NCBI GenBank assembly: GCA_965229005.1
Contig: CBDDIP010000001.1
Location: forward strand, 1,054,001 to 1,118,000
Reading direction: 5' to 3'
From: CBDDIP01 sp965229005
GTDB taxonomy: Bacteria; Actinomycetota; Acidimicrobiia; Acidimicrobiales; Ilumatobacteraceae
DNA: 64,000 nt
The notes under the pieces were generated by a model. That model searched no databases. It saw only the letters and a program-made list of their open reading frames with translations, and was not told the origin of the DNA. Below are positions 40,877 through 48,481 of this stretch, piece after piece. A program made the position numbers and the translations under genes. Position 1 is the stretch's first letter. Each line of letters starts with the position of its first letter.

Positions 40877-42252
40877 GACTCGGGGTACGCGCCGACGTGG
40901 TCGCGAACTCGTTCTTGGAAGTGCCGGGCCCGCACTTCCTGGTAGTTGCCGAGCGTCTGCCCGCGCTTCCGGCTGGCCCGGAACCCGCGGGTCTGCGCGG
41001 CCATGTTCGACGTGTCCTGGTCGTAGACCTTGCCGAGCGCGCCGAGACCTTCGGCCAACGTGTAGCTGTCGTCGACGCCGAGGTCGATGACCGCCGGCGG
41101 GGGTGGCGCTGCACCACCGATCGGGCGAGGACGCATCATCAGCAGTTCGAAGTAGCTGTGGTCGATCGACGTCGGGTCCGGGAGGAAGCGGTAGACCATC
41201 GGCAGCTGCAGCCCCGGGAAGAAGAACATGTTGGGGAAGACGAAGTACTCGATGGAATCGAGCGTCATCGACTCGCTGAGGTGCGAGTAGTCGTGGCCGT
41301 ACTGCTCGGTCATCTGCTGCTGCACGAGCTTGGCCATCACATCACGAGCGCGTGCGCCGTCGGGCAGTGTGGCCGGCACGGTGCCCCGTCGGCTGGCCGC
41401 CCGTGCGAGCAGCTCGGCCTCGGTTCTCGGCGGTGTGCGCAGCGGGCTGTTCAGCCCGGTGGTGTGGATGAATCGCGAGACGTTCGGTTCGAAGACGTCG
41501 TACGCGGCAGTCACCTCGTCACCGAGCCTGCCCGAGGCGTGGGTCTCGCGCACGTGGTACGCCTCGAGGAACGCCTCGGTGGCCGCCTTCCAGTTGCACG
41601 GCACGCCCTTGCGCACGTGGGTGTCGATGTACCGATCGGCGAGGCCCCAATCGGCCCAGTGCCGAGGGAGCACCCCGAGGTAGTCGAGGAGCGGCTCGGC
41701 GTCGGGGTCGAAGTTGACGAACACGAACCCCTCCCACGTGTCGACCGACAGCTCGGGGAGGCGGTGCGACTCGTCGGAGACGTGCGGGAAGTCCCACGCT
41801 GCTGGGCGTTCTTTGAACGTGCCGTCGAGCTGCCACTCCCAGCCGTGGAACGGGCAGCGCACCGAGTTGCTGAACCCGCACGAACCCGGTGGCTTGAGCT
41901 GGGTGCCGCGGTGCATGCAGGCGTTGTAGAACGCTCTGATCACGCCGTCGCCGCCGCGCACGATGAGCGCCGAGTGCGGGCCGACGTCGTAGACGGAGTA
42001 GTCGCCGGCCTCGGCGAGATGATCGACGTGGCACGCCCACTGCCACGTGCGCGACCACATCCGCTCGTACTCGGCGGTGGCGTAGGCCTCGGAGGTGTAG
42101 ACGGCGTAGGGGATATCCGAGTCGCCGCGGAACACGTACGACTCCTCCAGCAACGCCGGCGGCGGCGGTGTCGGATCAGCCCGCAACTGGTCGTACAACG
42201 ACGGCCCCACCTCCCGGGCAACCCCAGGCTGCCCAACCTGCTGACCAGTCAT
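40873..42252 (-). CDS. Rieske ring-hydroxylating oxygenase, alpha subunit
   Basis: A 459-residue oxygenase. The Rieske domain (about 60-170) has WQWACHVDHLAEAGDY, ligands C-x-H in NACMHRGTQL and C-x-x-H in VRCPFHGWEWQLDG. The catalytic domain holds the mononuclear iron region VPCNWKAATEAFLEAYHVRETHASG with the two His of the facial triad. Later segments (MTLDSIEYFVFPNMFFFPGLQLPMVYRFLP) are typical of the substrate domain. It would hydroxylate an aromatic or related ring using electrons from the Rieske ferredoxin. Substrate cannot be read from the sequence. ATG 42252. Upstream lies a tandem 90-base repeat. Confidence 0.9.
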   Translation of the reverse strand: MTGQQVGQPGVAREVGPSLYDQLRADPTPPPPALLEESYVFRGDSDIPYAVYTSEAYATAEYERMWSRTWQWACHVDHLAEAGDYSVYDVGPHSALIVRGGDGVIRAFYNACMHRGTQLKPPGSCGFSNSVRCPFHGWEWQLDGTFKERPAAWDFPHVSDESHRLPELSVDTWEGFVFVNFDPDAEPLLDYLGVLPRHWADWGLADRYIDTHVRKGVPCNWKAATEAFLEAYHVRETHASGRLGDEVTAAYDVFEPNVSRFIHTTGLNSPLRTPPRTEAELLARAASRRGTVPATLPDGARARDVMAKLVQQQMTEQYGHDYSHLSESMTLDSIEYFVFPNMFFFPGLQLPMVYRFLPDPTSIDHSYFELLMMRPRPIGGAAPPPPAVIDLGVDDSYTLAEGLGALGKVYDQDTSNMAAQTRGFRASRKRGQTLGNYQEVRARHFQERVRDHVGAYPES

Positions 42253-42307
42253 TCAGTAATGGTACGACGCCGAATCACCTCGCACGGACCCGAGCCAAGC
42301 CCAAGCA

Positions 42308-42485
42308 GATCGCGCGAGCACTCGAGTTCTGGGGAGCGAGCGTCAGCGAGCGAACACGGCAGGCGAGCGCAGCGAGCACCGCTCAAAAGGGCCAGACGAT
42401 CGCGCGAGCGCTCGAGTTCGGGGGAGCGAGCGTCAGCGAGCGAACACGGCAGGCGAGCGCAGAGAGCACCGCTCAGAAGGGCCAG
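42308..42485. repeat. GCGAGC-rich dispersed repeat, locus B (two 90-base tandem copies)
   Basis: Copy 1 (42308-42397) and copy 2 (42398-42485) differ at only a few bases. The core GGGGAGCGAGCGTCAGCGAG continues into CGAACACGGCAGGCGAGCGC. Copy 2 contains the stop codon of the DUF6518 gene and its last codons. The core recurs at 54659-54817 and, reversed, at 8697-8758. Confidence 0.85.
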
Positions 42486-43132
42486 CCGATCGAGAGGCCG
42501 GTGCTCACGGCTTGGAAGCCGGCCCAGGTCAGCACGACGCCGCCGGCGATCACTGCCGCCACGGGTGCGCGGCGGCGCATCCCGGTGAAGTGAGCAACAG
42601 CGCCGATCACTGCAGCGAGCGCGATCTCGACGATGCCGGCGGGTCGCAGCTCGCGATTGCCGACGAACCAGACGAGGTGCGCCCCTTCGGCAGCGAGCGC
42701 GCCGGCGACCAGTGCGAGCGACAGCGGACGACGGTCGGCGCGGTTGCGGGCGATCCATCCGGCGTAGCCGAACACGGATCCGCTGACCAACGACACCATC
42801 GACCAGAGGGTGGTGCTGTGCCAGCCCTGCTGGACGTGGTCGAGCACCTCGACGGCTCGGTAGTAGCCGACCGATGCGATCACGAGCGCCGCGGCACCAC
42901 CACCCGCGGCCCAGGCGCGAGTCGGCATCAGTGCCCCGACGGCGAACGCCGCGAGCGCCCATGCCGCCGCCGAGTTGGCGATGACGCTCCACGCTCCTGG
43001 CAGGTGGCCCTGCAGCACCTGCGTGCCGACGCCGGTGAGCAGCCCGATCGCCAACACGGCGAGCGCAGCGAGGGCGTTCGTTCGCAGGTTCGAGCGAACG
43101 TGACTCGGGCGAGGGAACAGAGCGATCGTCAT
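42473..43132 (-). CDS. DUF6518-type membrane protein
   Basis: A 219-residue integral membrane protein with about six to seven helices (ALAALAVLAIGLLTGVGTQVLQG, ANSAAAWALAAFAVGALM, AAALVIASVGYYRAVEVLDH, LWSMVSLVSGSVFGYAGWIARN, and two more). The layout and the VGYYRAVEVL and GSVFGYAGWIAR segments match the DUF6518 family of actinobacterial proteins, whose role is unknown. It is divergent from the histidine kinase/response regulator pair, making it a candidate target of that system. Its 3' end lies inside a tandem repeat copy, so its last residues may have been set by the repeat. Confidence 0.75.
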   Translation of the reverse strand: MTIALFPRPSHVRSNLRTNALAALAVLAIGLLTGVGTQVLQGHLPGAWSVIANSAAAWALAAFAVGALMPTRAWAAGGGAAALVIASVGYYRAVEVLDHVQQGWHSTTLWSMVSLVSGSVFGYAGWIARNRADRRPLSLALVAGALAAEGAHLVWFVGNRELRPAGIVEIALAAVIGAVAHFTGMRRRAPVAAVIAGGVVLTWAGFQAVSTGLSIGWPF

Positions 43133-43249
43133 GTCTCCATCATCTGCCTCGAAGCACCCAGGCACATCGGCCGAAGGGTTGTTCGCCGGCAGGCGGGATC
43201 GTCCATTCGGACGAGGGAGCGGTCGCCGATCGGACCGTACGATGGCGCC

Positions 43250-44410
43250 GTGCACGCAGGCCAGCGCGGCGACCGCTTCACCCTCGGCCTGACGCGCGGA
43301 CTGCGCGCGCTGTTCCTGCTCGTGCTGATCGGCGCATGGCTGGTGGATGTGTGGCTCGTGCGTCGAGATCCTGGCGTCGCTCAAATCGGAACCGCTGCCG
43401 TCGGCGTCACCGCCGCGGCGGTGGCCCTGCGGCCACGGCTGGCCCTGATCGGCACGACGGTGGCGTCCACGCTCTCGTTGGTGCTGACGGTGACGCTCGA
43501 TCGCGGCAACAGCCTGTTCTTCTTCACCGAGTTCGCCGCGTTGCCGGTGCTGCTGGGCGTCACGCTCGCTGCTCGAGATCGGTTGCGGTGGCCGGTCGGA
43601 GCGCTGCTGGTCCTCGCTGCCGCGGCCATCAGCTTGCGTGGCAGCTTCCTGGCAGTCGAGTTGATCCTCCTCGCCTCGATCAGCGTGCTGTGCCTGTGCG
43701 CGGCTGCAGCCGTGCGCTACGTCTCGCTGGAGGAGGTGGACCGTCAGCAGAGCATCGACACCGCCCGCCGCGACGAGCGGCTGGACATCGCCCGCGATCT
43801 GCACGACGTCGTCGGTCACTACGTCACGGGCATGGTCGTGCTGGCGCAAGCCCACGGGTTCACCGCAGCGGAGGGCAGCGCCCAGCGCGCCGCATTTGCC
43901 GAGATCGAACGGGCGGGACAGCAGGCGCTGGACAGCATCCGTCAGCTCGGCGGCGTGCTGCGCGACGACGCCGCGCGGCAAGCACGAACGCACCTCGACG
44001 ACGTGATCGCGCTGGTCGAACAACTGCGTTCGACGCACCCCCACGTGCAGCTCGACGTCGACCAACGTCTGCGCGCTCAGGCGTTGCCGGCGAGCACGGT
44101 GATCACGCTGTTCCGTGTCGTGCAGGAGATGACCACCAACGTTCGCAAGCACGCAACGGTCGACGCCCCGGTGATCGTCCGCATCGGTCGCGACGGCGCA
44201 GCACTCGCGGTCAGCTGCACCAACGAGTCGCTTGGCGGCGACGTGACTCGCGCGGCTGGATCGGGGCTCGGGCTCGTGGGAATGCGCGAGCGAGTTGCCG
44301 CGATCGGCGGAACGATGACCGGTGGCGCCGTCCCACCGAACGGTTGGTGCGTCGAAGTGAGGCTGCCGATCTCGAACGTCAGTCCCGTCGCGAACGGTGT
44401 GGCGCGATGA
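43250..44410 (+). CDS. Sensor histidine kinase (NarL/DesK-like, HisKA_3)
   Basis: A 386-residue membrane kinase. GTG 43250 is preferred; TACGAT lies 7 bases upstream and may be a -10 for a leaderless transcript. Five to six hydrophobic segments fill residues 12-150 (ALFLLVLIGAWLVDVWLV, GVTAAAVALRPRLALIG, PVGALLVLAAAAISL). A coiled stretch leads to the HisKA_3 box (RLDIARDLHDVVGHYVTGMVV) with phospho-acceptor His185. The ATPase part has the N box (VVQEMTTNVRKHA) and G box (GSGLGLVGMRERVAAIGGTM). It overlaps the response regulator gene by 4 bases. The signal is unknown; the DUF6518 gene is divergent. Confidence 0.9.
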   Translation: MHAGQRGDRFTLGLTRGLRALFLLVLIGAWLVDVWLVRRDPGVAQIGTAAVGVTAAAVALRPRLALIGTTVASTLSLVLTVTLDRGNSLFFFTEFAALPVLLGVTLAARDRLRWPVGALLVLAAAAISLRGSFLAVELILLASISVLCLCAAAAVRYVSLEEVDRQQSIDTARRDERLDIARDLHDVVGHYVTGMVVLAQAHGFTAAEGSAQRAAFAEIERAGQQALDSIRQLGGVLRDDAARQARTHLDDVIALVEQLRSTHPHVQLDVDQRLRAQALPASTVITLFRVVQEMTTNVRKHATVDAPVIVRIGRDGAALAVSCTNESLGGDVTRAAGSGLGLVGMRERVAAIGGTMTGGAVPPNGWCVEVRLPISNVSPVANGVAR

Positions 44411-45048
44411 TCCGCGTGCTGCTCGCCGACGACCAGGCGATGGTGCGCGCCGGGTTCCGCATGATCCTCGACAGTCAGCCGGACATCGAGGTGATCGGCG
44501 AGGCCGACAACGGGCTCACCGCGATCGAGCAGGCGACTGCGTTGCGACCGGACGTGTCCATCCTCGACATCCGCATGCCCGGACTCGACGGCCTGGCAGC
44601 GACACGGCGCCTCGCAGGTCCCGGTGTGCCCCACCCCCTGCGCATCGTCATCGCCACCACGTTCGACACCGACGAGTACGTCGAGGAGGCCTTGCGCAGC
44701 GGCGCGGTCGGCTTCATCCTCAAAGACGGCGGCCCGCAGCTGCTCCTGGAAGCGGTCCGCGCCGCGGCCAACGGCGAGGCACTGATCAGCCCGGCGATCA
44801 CCATTCGCTTCCTCGACCGGCTGGCGGGGCACGCGGCGACGCCGGCGGAGCCGCATCCGCTCAGCGAGCGCGAGCTCGACGTTGCCCGCGCGGTGGCGAA
44901 GGGGTGGAGCAACCAGGAGATCTCGTCAGCGCTGTTCATCTCGTTGTCCACCGTGAAGACACACCTCACCGCGATCCAGCAGAAGCTGGCGTTGCGCAAC
45001 CGCGTCGAGATCGCCATCTGGATCCACGACCACCATCTCCGCGGATAG
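44407..45048 (+). CDS. LuxR/NarL-family response regulator
   Basis: A 213-residue regulator translationally coupled to the kinase (ATGA overlap). The receiver domain is complete: acidic pair in LLADDQAMVRAG, phospho-acceptor Asp54 in SILDIRMPGLDGL, Thr in VIATTFDTDEYV and Lys in GFILKDGGPQLL. The C-terminal LuxR helix-turn-helix is LSERELDVARAVAKGWSNQEISSALFISLSTVKTHLTAIQQKLALRNRVEIAIW. Probable targets include its own operon and the divergent membrane protein. Its stop abuts the stop of the convergent esterase gene with no base between, so transcription could run into the opposite strand. Confidence 0.93.
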   Translation: MIRVLLADDQAMVRAGFRMILDSQPDIEVIGEADNGLTAIEQATALRPDVSILDIRMPGLDGLAATRRLAGPGVPHPLRIVIATTFDTDEYVEEALRSGAVGFILKDGGPQLLLEAVRAAANGEALISPAITIRFLDRLAGHAATPAEPHPLSERELDVARAVAKGWSNQEISSALFISLSTVKTHLTAIQQKLALRNRVEIAIWIHDHHLRG

Positions 45049-46965
45049 TCACACCGTCAGGCGGGTGTCCAGCAGGCGAACGTCGGGGACGTCGTCGAAG
45101 GCAGCCGGCGCGAGATAGCCCTGGATGTCGCCGACCAGATGCGTGCCGGTCTGGGTGAACACGCACGCGCGGCTCGTCGCATCGAAGCGAACGAACGCCA
45201 GGTTGCCGATCGTCTGGCCCGGGCGGTCGACGTTGAGGTTGGACGCGCCACCCGGTGCAGCGCCGCACGGCAGGACCTGCAAGAAACCCTCGTTGACGGC
45301 CTGCGTGGCCGTCAACGACACGACCGCGGTGCTGTCGGCGCGACCGGTGATCTGCGTCTGCGTGCTGGCCGGCGCAGGCTGGAAGTCGCGCGTGTCGAGC
45401 ACACGATCGTCGACGATGTCGTCGAACGCGCCGTCGGCGAGGTACGCCTGCAGGTCGACGACGAGGTGGGTCGCCATCTCGTTGAACAGGCAGGCGTGGC
45501 CGCTGCTGTCGAAGTGGACGAACGCCAGGTTGGCAATGATCTCGTTCGGCCGATCTGCGTTCAGGTTGGCGCTCGCGCCGGGCGCGGTGCCGCAATCGAG
45601 CACCTGCAGGAAGCCCGCCGACTGGTTCTCGACGACGACCAGCGACACCACCGCCGTCGAGCTCGGCCGGCCCGTGAGCGTCGTGACGGACCGGCTGGGT
45701 ACGACCGGAGCGTGATCGGGGCGCGAGTCGAACAGGCGCGCATCGGCAACGTCGTCGATCGCGCCCACCGCGAAGTAGCCCTGCAGGTCGACCACGAGAT
45801 GAGTGGTCGGCTCGGAGAAGATGCACACGTCGCCGGATGCATCGAACCGCACGACCGCCAGCCCCGCGCGGGTCTCGCCGGCGGCGTCGACGTTCATGTT
45901 GGAGAACCCACCCGGGTTCGCCGCGCACGGCAGCACCTGCAGGAAGCCGGGTCCGGCGTTGCCGGTCATCACGATCGAGATCACCGCGCTCCGGTTGGCC
46001 AGCCCGTGGATGACCGTCTTCGAACCTGCCTGGGCTCGATGATCGAGGCGCAGTTGCGCGATGAGGAAGGCGGTGAAGCGTGCGTCCGCCGCGGCCTTGT
46101 GCTCGGCGTAGAGGGCACCGGCGTGGCTGCCGGTGCCGAAGAAGAACATCGTCTCAGCCACCAGCCCTGCACTCACCGCCGCGGCAGCGTTCTGCTGTGC
46201 GCAGGTGAACGGCACCAATGAGTCGAGCTCACCGTGGAGGTAGAACGCGGGCGCGTCGCCGGGGCCGATGGAGTCGGGGAGGTAGTTGCAACCGCTCATC
46301 GCGATCGCCGCCTGGATGTGGCTGTCCTGCCCGAGGTTCGTGCCGACGGTCCCGGGATCGTCGCTGCGGTAGGCCATGTGCAGCGCGGTGATGGCGCCCG
46401 CGGAGTCGCCGATGACGGCCACCCGATCTGGGTCGACGCGCAGAGTGGTTGCGTTGGCCCGAACCCAGCGGACGGCGGCCTGTCCGTCGTGCTGCGCGGC
46501 GATGATCGCCTGTTCGCAGCGCGCCCGCTCGATGGCCAGCTCCGTGGGGTCGGGGATCAGCTCGTCCTGCACGTCCTGGCAACGGTTGCCCGGGTCGAGC
46601 CGGTAGTCGATCGACGCGGTGACGTAGCCGCGTCGGGCGTACTCGACAGCCATCGCCGTGAGGTTGCCCCGGCCGCCGAACCCGAATCCGCCGCCGTGGA
46701 TGAAGACGACCATCGGTCGCTCAGCCAGTGGATCCCCGTTCGGTTGGTACCAATCGAGTCGCAACGTCTGTGGTGTGCCGGTCACCAGCGCCGGCGCCGT
46801 GGCGAAGGCGACCCCGGTGGTGTTGCTGACCGATCCGAAGATCGGGTCGATGAATCGCTGCCCCGACGCAGACGCCGGCACAGCGTTCGAAACCGAGACG
46901 AGCGAGGCGACGACGCACCCGGCGACCGCCGCGGCGATGCGCCGGCGGACGGTGCGCTCAGACAT
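45049..46965 (-). CDS. Secreted alpha/beta-hydrolase (carboxylesterase-like) with three C-terminal beta repeats
   Basis: A 638-residue exported protein. A signal peptide (MSERTVRRRIAAAVAGCVV, then ending PASASG, cleavage near 34-35) precedes an esterase/lipase domain (about 40-330) with the oxyanion HGGGFGFGGRGN motif and nucleophile Ser188 in GDSAGA; acid and base probably in ELDSLVPF and GSHAGAL. The last 300 residues are three repeats of about 100 residues, each with STAVVSLxxTxxxxxGFLQVLPCG, a PGxxxNxNxDxPG turn, a FVRFDxxxxACVF strand and a THLVVDLQGY closing strand. Such repeats are common on secreted acidimicrobial proteins and probably mediate surface retention or substrate contact. 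It overlaps the MarR gene by 8 bases. Substrate unknown, perhaps a short-chain ester feeding the acyl-CoA genes opposite. Confidence 0.85.
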   Translation of the reverse strand: MSERTVRRRIAAAVAGCVVASLVSVSNAVPASASGQRFIDPIFGSVSNTTGVAFATAPALVTGTPQTLRLDWYQPNGDPLAERPMVVFIHGGGFGFGGRGNLTAMAVEYARRGYVTASIDYRLDPGNRCQDVQDELIPDPTELAIERARCEQAIIAAQHDGQAAVRWVRANATTLRVDPDRVAVIGDSAGAITALHMAYRSDDPGTVGTNLGQDSHIQAAIAMSGCNYLPDSIGPGDAPAFYLHGELDSLVPFTCAQQNAAAAVSAGLVAETMFFFGTGSHAGALYAEHKAAADARFTAFLIAQLRLDHRAQAGSKTVIHGLANRSAVISIVMTGNAGPGFLQVLPCAANPGGFSNMNVDAAGETRAGLAVVRFDASGDVCIFSEPTTHLVVDLQGYFAVGAIDDVADARLFDSRPDHAPVVPSRSVTTLTGRPSSTAVVSLVVVENQSAGFLQVLDCGTAPGASANLNADRPNEIIANLAFVHFDSSGHACLFNEMATHLVVDLQAYLADGAFDDIVDDRVLDTRDFQPAPASTQTQITGRADSTAVVSLTATQAVNEGFLQVLPCGAAPGGASNLNVDRPGQTIGNLAFVRFDATSRACVFTQTGTHLVGDIQGYLAPAAFDDVPDVRLLDTRLTV

Positions 46966-47482
46966 CCGCTGCCGTTCCGAAGTCGCCCGACCGACGGCGC
47001 AGCTCGGCCAGCGCGCCGACCACCGCATCGGCTCGATCCGTGGCGAGCCCGATGTCGGCGAAGACACCGGCGTTGAGTGCCGTCGCGGCCGACCGCACGA
47101 GGCGTCGACCCTTGGGGGTGATCGCCGCCAAGGTGGTGCGCCCGTCGCTCGGGTGTGGCAGGCGGCGAACCAGTCCGTCGCTCTCCAAGCGGTCGATTGC
47201 GTTGGTGACGCTGGCCGGATGCACCTGCAGTCGCTGACCCATCTTGCCCATCGGAAGGCGACCGGCGCGGCTGAAGTTCAGGAGCATCAACGCCTCGAAG
47301 CGAGCGAACGACAGCCCGAGCGGGGCGAGCACGTCGTCGACCCGTGCGAGCAGGATCTGGTGCGCGCGCATGATCGAGGTGACGAGGGCCATGCCTTCCG
47401 CGGCGTTTGCCCACCCGGCGTCGCGCCAATTCCGGGTGGCCTCGGCGACCGGGTCGAAGGTGAGGGTCGAGCGGCGCGCCAC
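46958..47482 (-). CDS. MarR-family transcriptional regulator
   Basis: A 174-residue regulator. GTG 47482 is chosen; a longer TTG start at 47533 would lie inside the operator and is less likely. After an N-terminal helix (EGMALVTSIMRAHQILLARVDDVL), the winged helix-turn-helix is clear: LSFARFEALMLLNFSRAGRLPMGKMGQRLQVHPASVTNAIDRLESDGLVRRLPHPSDGRTTLAAITPKGRRLV, with the wing DGRTTL and a dimerisation helix behind. It is divergent from the hydroxyacyl-CoA dehydrogenase and IcmF genes; a perfect palindrome at 47519-47536 between them is the probable operator. The inducing ligand may be an acyl-CoA or aromatic acid (inference from the target genes). Confidence 0.9.
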   Translation of the reverse strand: MARRSTLTFDPVAEATRNWRDAGWANAAEGMALVTSIMRAHQILLARVDDVLAPLGLSFARFEALMLLNFSRAGRLPMGKMGQRLQVHPASVTNAIDRLESDGLVRRLPHPSDGRTTLAAITPKGRRLVRSAATALNAGVFADIGLATDRADAVVGALAELRRRSGDFGTAADV

Positions 47483-47518
47483 GGCGAGATCATACGAACA
47501 AACGAAGCCCTTTCGGAA

Positions 47519-47536
47519 TAGTTGGAGGTCCAACTA
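47519..47536. promoter_or_regulatory. MarR-type operator palindrome
   Basis: TAGTTGGAGGTCCAACTA has perfect 8-base arms (TAGTTGGA/TCCAACTA) around a 2-base centre. It lies 10 bases before the dehydrogenase ATG and 36 bases before the MarR start. Spacing and symmetry fit MarR dimer sites. Binding would cover the probable start of the dehydrogenase transcript, suggesting repression of the dehydrogenase-icmF operon and autoregulation. Confidence 0.7.
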
Positions 47537-47546
47537 CCATGCGTTC

Positions 47547-48428
47547 ATGACCGACGCTCCGGCAAGTCTCGAACTCGACAGGATCGGCGTCCTCGGCTGC
47601 GGCCTCATGGGGTCTGGCATCGCCGAGGTCTGTGCTCGCAAGGGCCGCCAGGTGGTGGTGGTGGAGGTGGACGCCGCCGCTGTCGAGCGCGGGCGCGATC
47701 GCGTGCAGCGCTCGCTCGACGGCGCGCTCGGCCGCGGCAAGCTCACCGAGCAGGAGCACCAGGCGGCCTGGGCCAACCTCGAGTTCACCGACGACTGGAC
47801 CGCGTTCTCGGACCGAGAGCTGGTGATCGAGGCGGTCAGCGAGGATCCCACGACCAAGGTCGGCGTGTTCGAGCACCTCGACAAGCTCGTCGAGTCGCCG
47901 ACGGCGATCCTCGCCTCCAACACCTCGTCGATCCCGATCATGAAGCTGGCAACGGCGACGGGACGACCCGAGCAGGTGGTCGGACTGCACTTCTTCAACC
48001 CCGTGCCGGTGCTGCCGCTGGTCGAGCTGGTGCCGTCCTTGATGACCAGCCCGGCCACCGCCGATCGAGTGACCGCGTTCGCCGGCGACGTGCTGGGCAA
48101 GCACGTGATCCGCTCGCAGGACCGCGCCGGGTTCGTCGTCAACGCCTTGCTGATCCCGTACCTCCTGTCGGCCATCCGCATGCTCGAAAGCGGCTTCGCC
48201 ACCGCATCCGACATCGACGCCGGCATGGTGCACGGCTGCGCCCACCCGATGGGTCCGCTGGCGCTGGCCGACTTGATCGGCCTGGACACGACGATGGCCG
48301 TCGCCGACTCGATGTACGCCGAGTTCAAGGAACCGCTGTACGCCTCGCCGCCGCTGCTCAGCCGAATGGTCGAAGCCGGCCTGCTCGGCCGCAAGACCGG
48401 CCGCGGCTTCCACAACTATGCCCGTTAG
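47547..48428 (+). CDS. 3-hydroxybutyryl-CoA dehydrogenase
   Basis: A 293-residue NAD-dependent 3-hydroxyacyl-CoA dehydrogenase. The N-terminal Rossmann fold has GxGxxG at G17, G19, G22 (IGVLGCGLMGSGIAEVCARKG). The catalytic region includes ILASNTSSIPIMKLA and GLHFFNPVPVLPLVELV (catalytic His in LHFFNP). The C-terminal helical domain has RSQDRAGFVVNALLIPYLLSAIRMLESGFATASDIDAGM and HPMGPLALADLIGLDT. The length suits FadB2/Hbd-type single-domain enzymes. It oxidises 3-hydroxybutyryl-CoA or similar short acyl-CoA. IcmF follows after a 53-base gap containing two 18-base repeats. The MarR operator immediately upstream suggests substrate-induced expression. Confidence 0.92.
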   Translation: MTDAPASLELDRIGVLGCGLMGSGIAEVCARKGRQVVVVEVDAAAVERGRDRVQRSLDGALGRGKLTEQEHQAAWANLEFTDDWTAFSDRELVIEAVSEDPTTKVGVFEHLDKLVESPTAILASNTSSIPIMKLATATGRPEQVVGLHFFNPVPVLPLVELVPSLMTSPATADRVTAFAGDVLGKHVIRSQDRAGFVVNALLIPYLLSAIRMLESGFATASDIDAGMVHGCAHPMGPLALADLIGLDTTMAVADSMYAEFKEPLYASPPLLSRMVEAGLLGRKTGRGFHNYAR

Positions 48429-48462
48429 CCCATCGATGCCCGTGAGCCCATCGATGCCCGTG
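48427..48462. repeat. Two 18-base direct repeats between dehydrogenase and icmF
   Basis: AGCCCATCGATGCCCGTG occurs at 48427-48444 and 48445-48462, beginning inside the dehydrogenase stop codon. The unit matches the one at 19904-19957 at 13 of 18 positions when aligned end to end, sharing the ATCGAT centre. It ends 19 bases before the IcmF ATG. Confidence 0.75.
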
Positions 48463-48481
48463 AGTGCATGAGGTGACTGAG

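Noticed and set aside
47483..47533. TTG 47533 as the MarR start
   Set aside because: It would place the start codon inside the operator palindrome and add residues not typical of the family. GTG 47482 gives a normal length.
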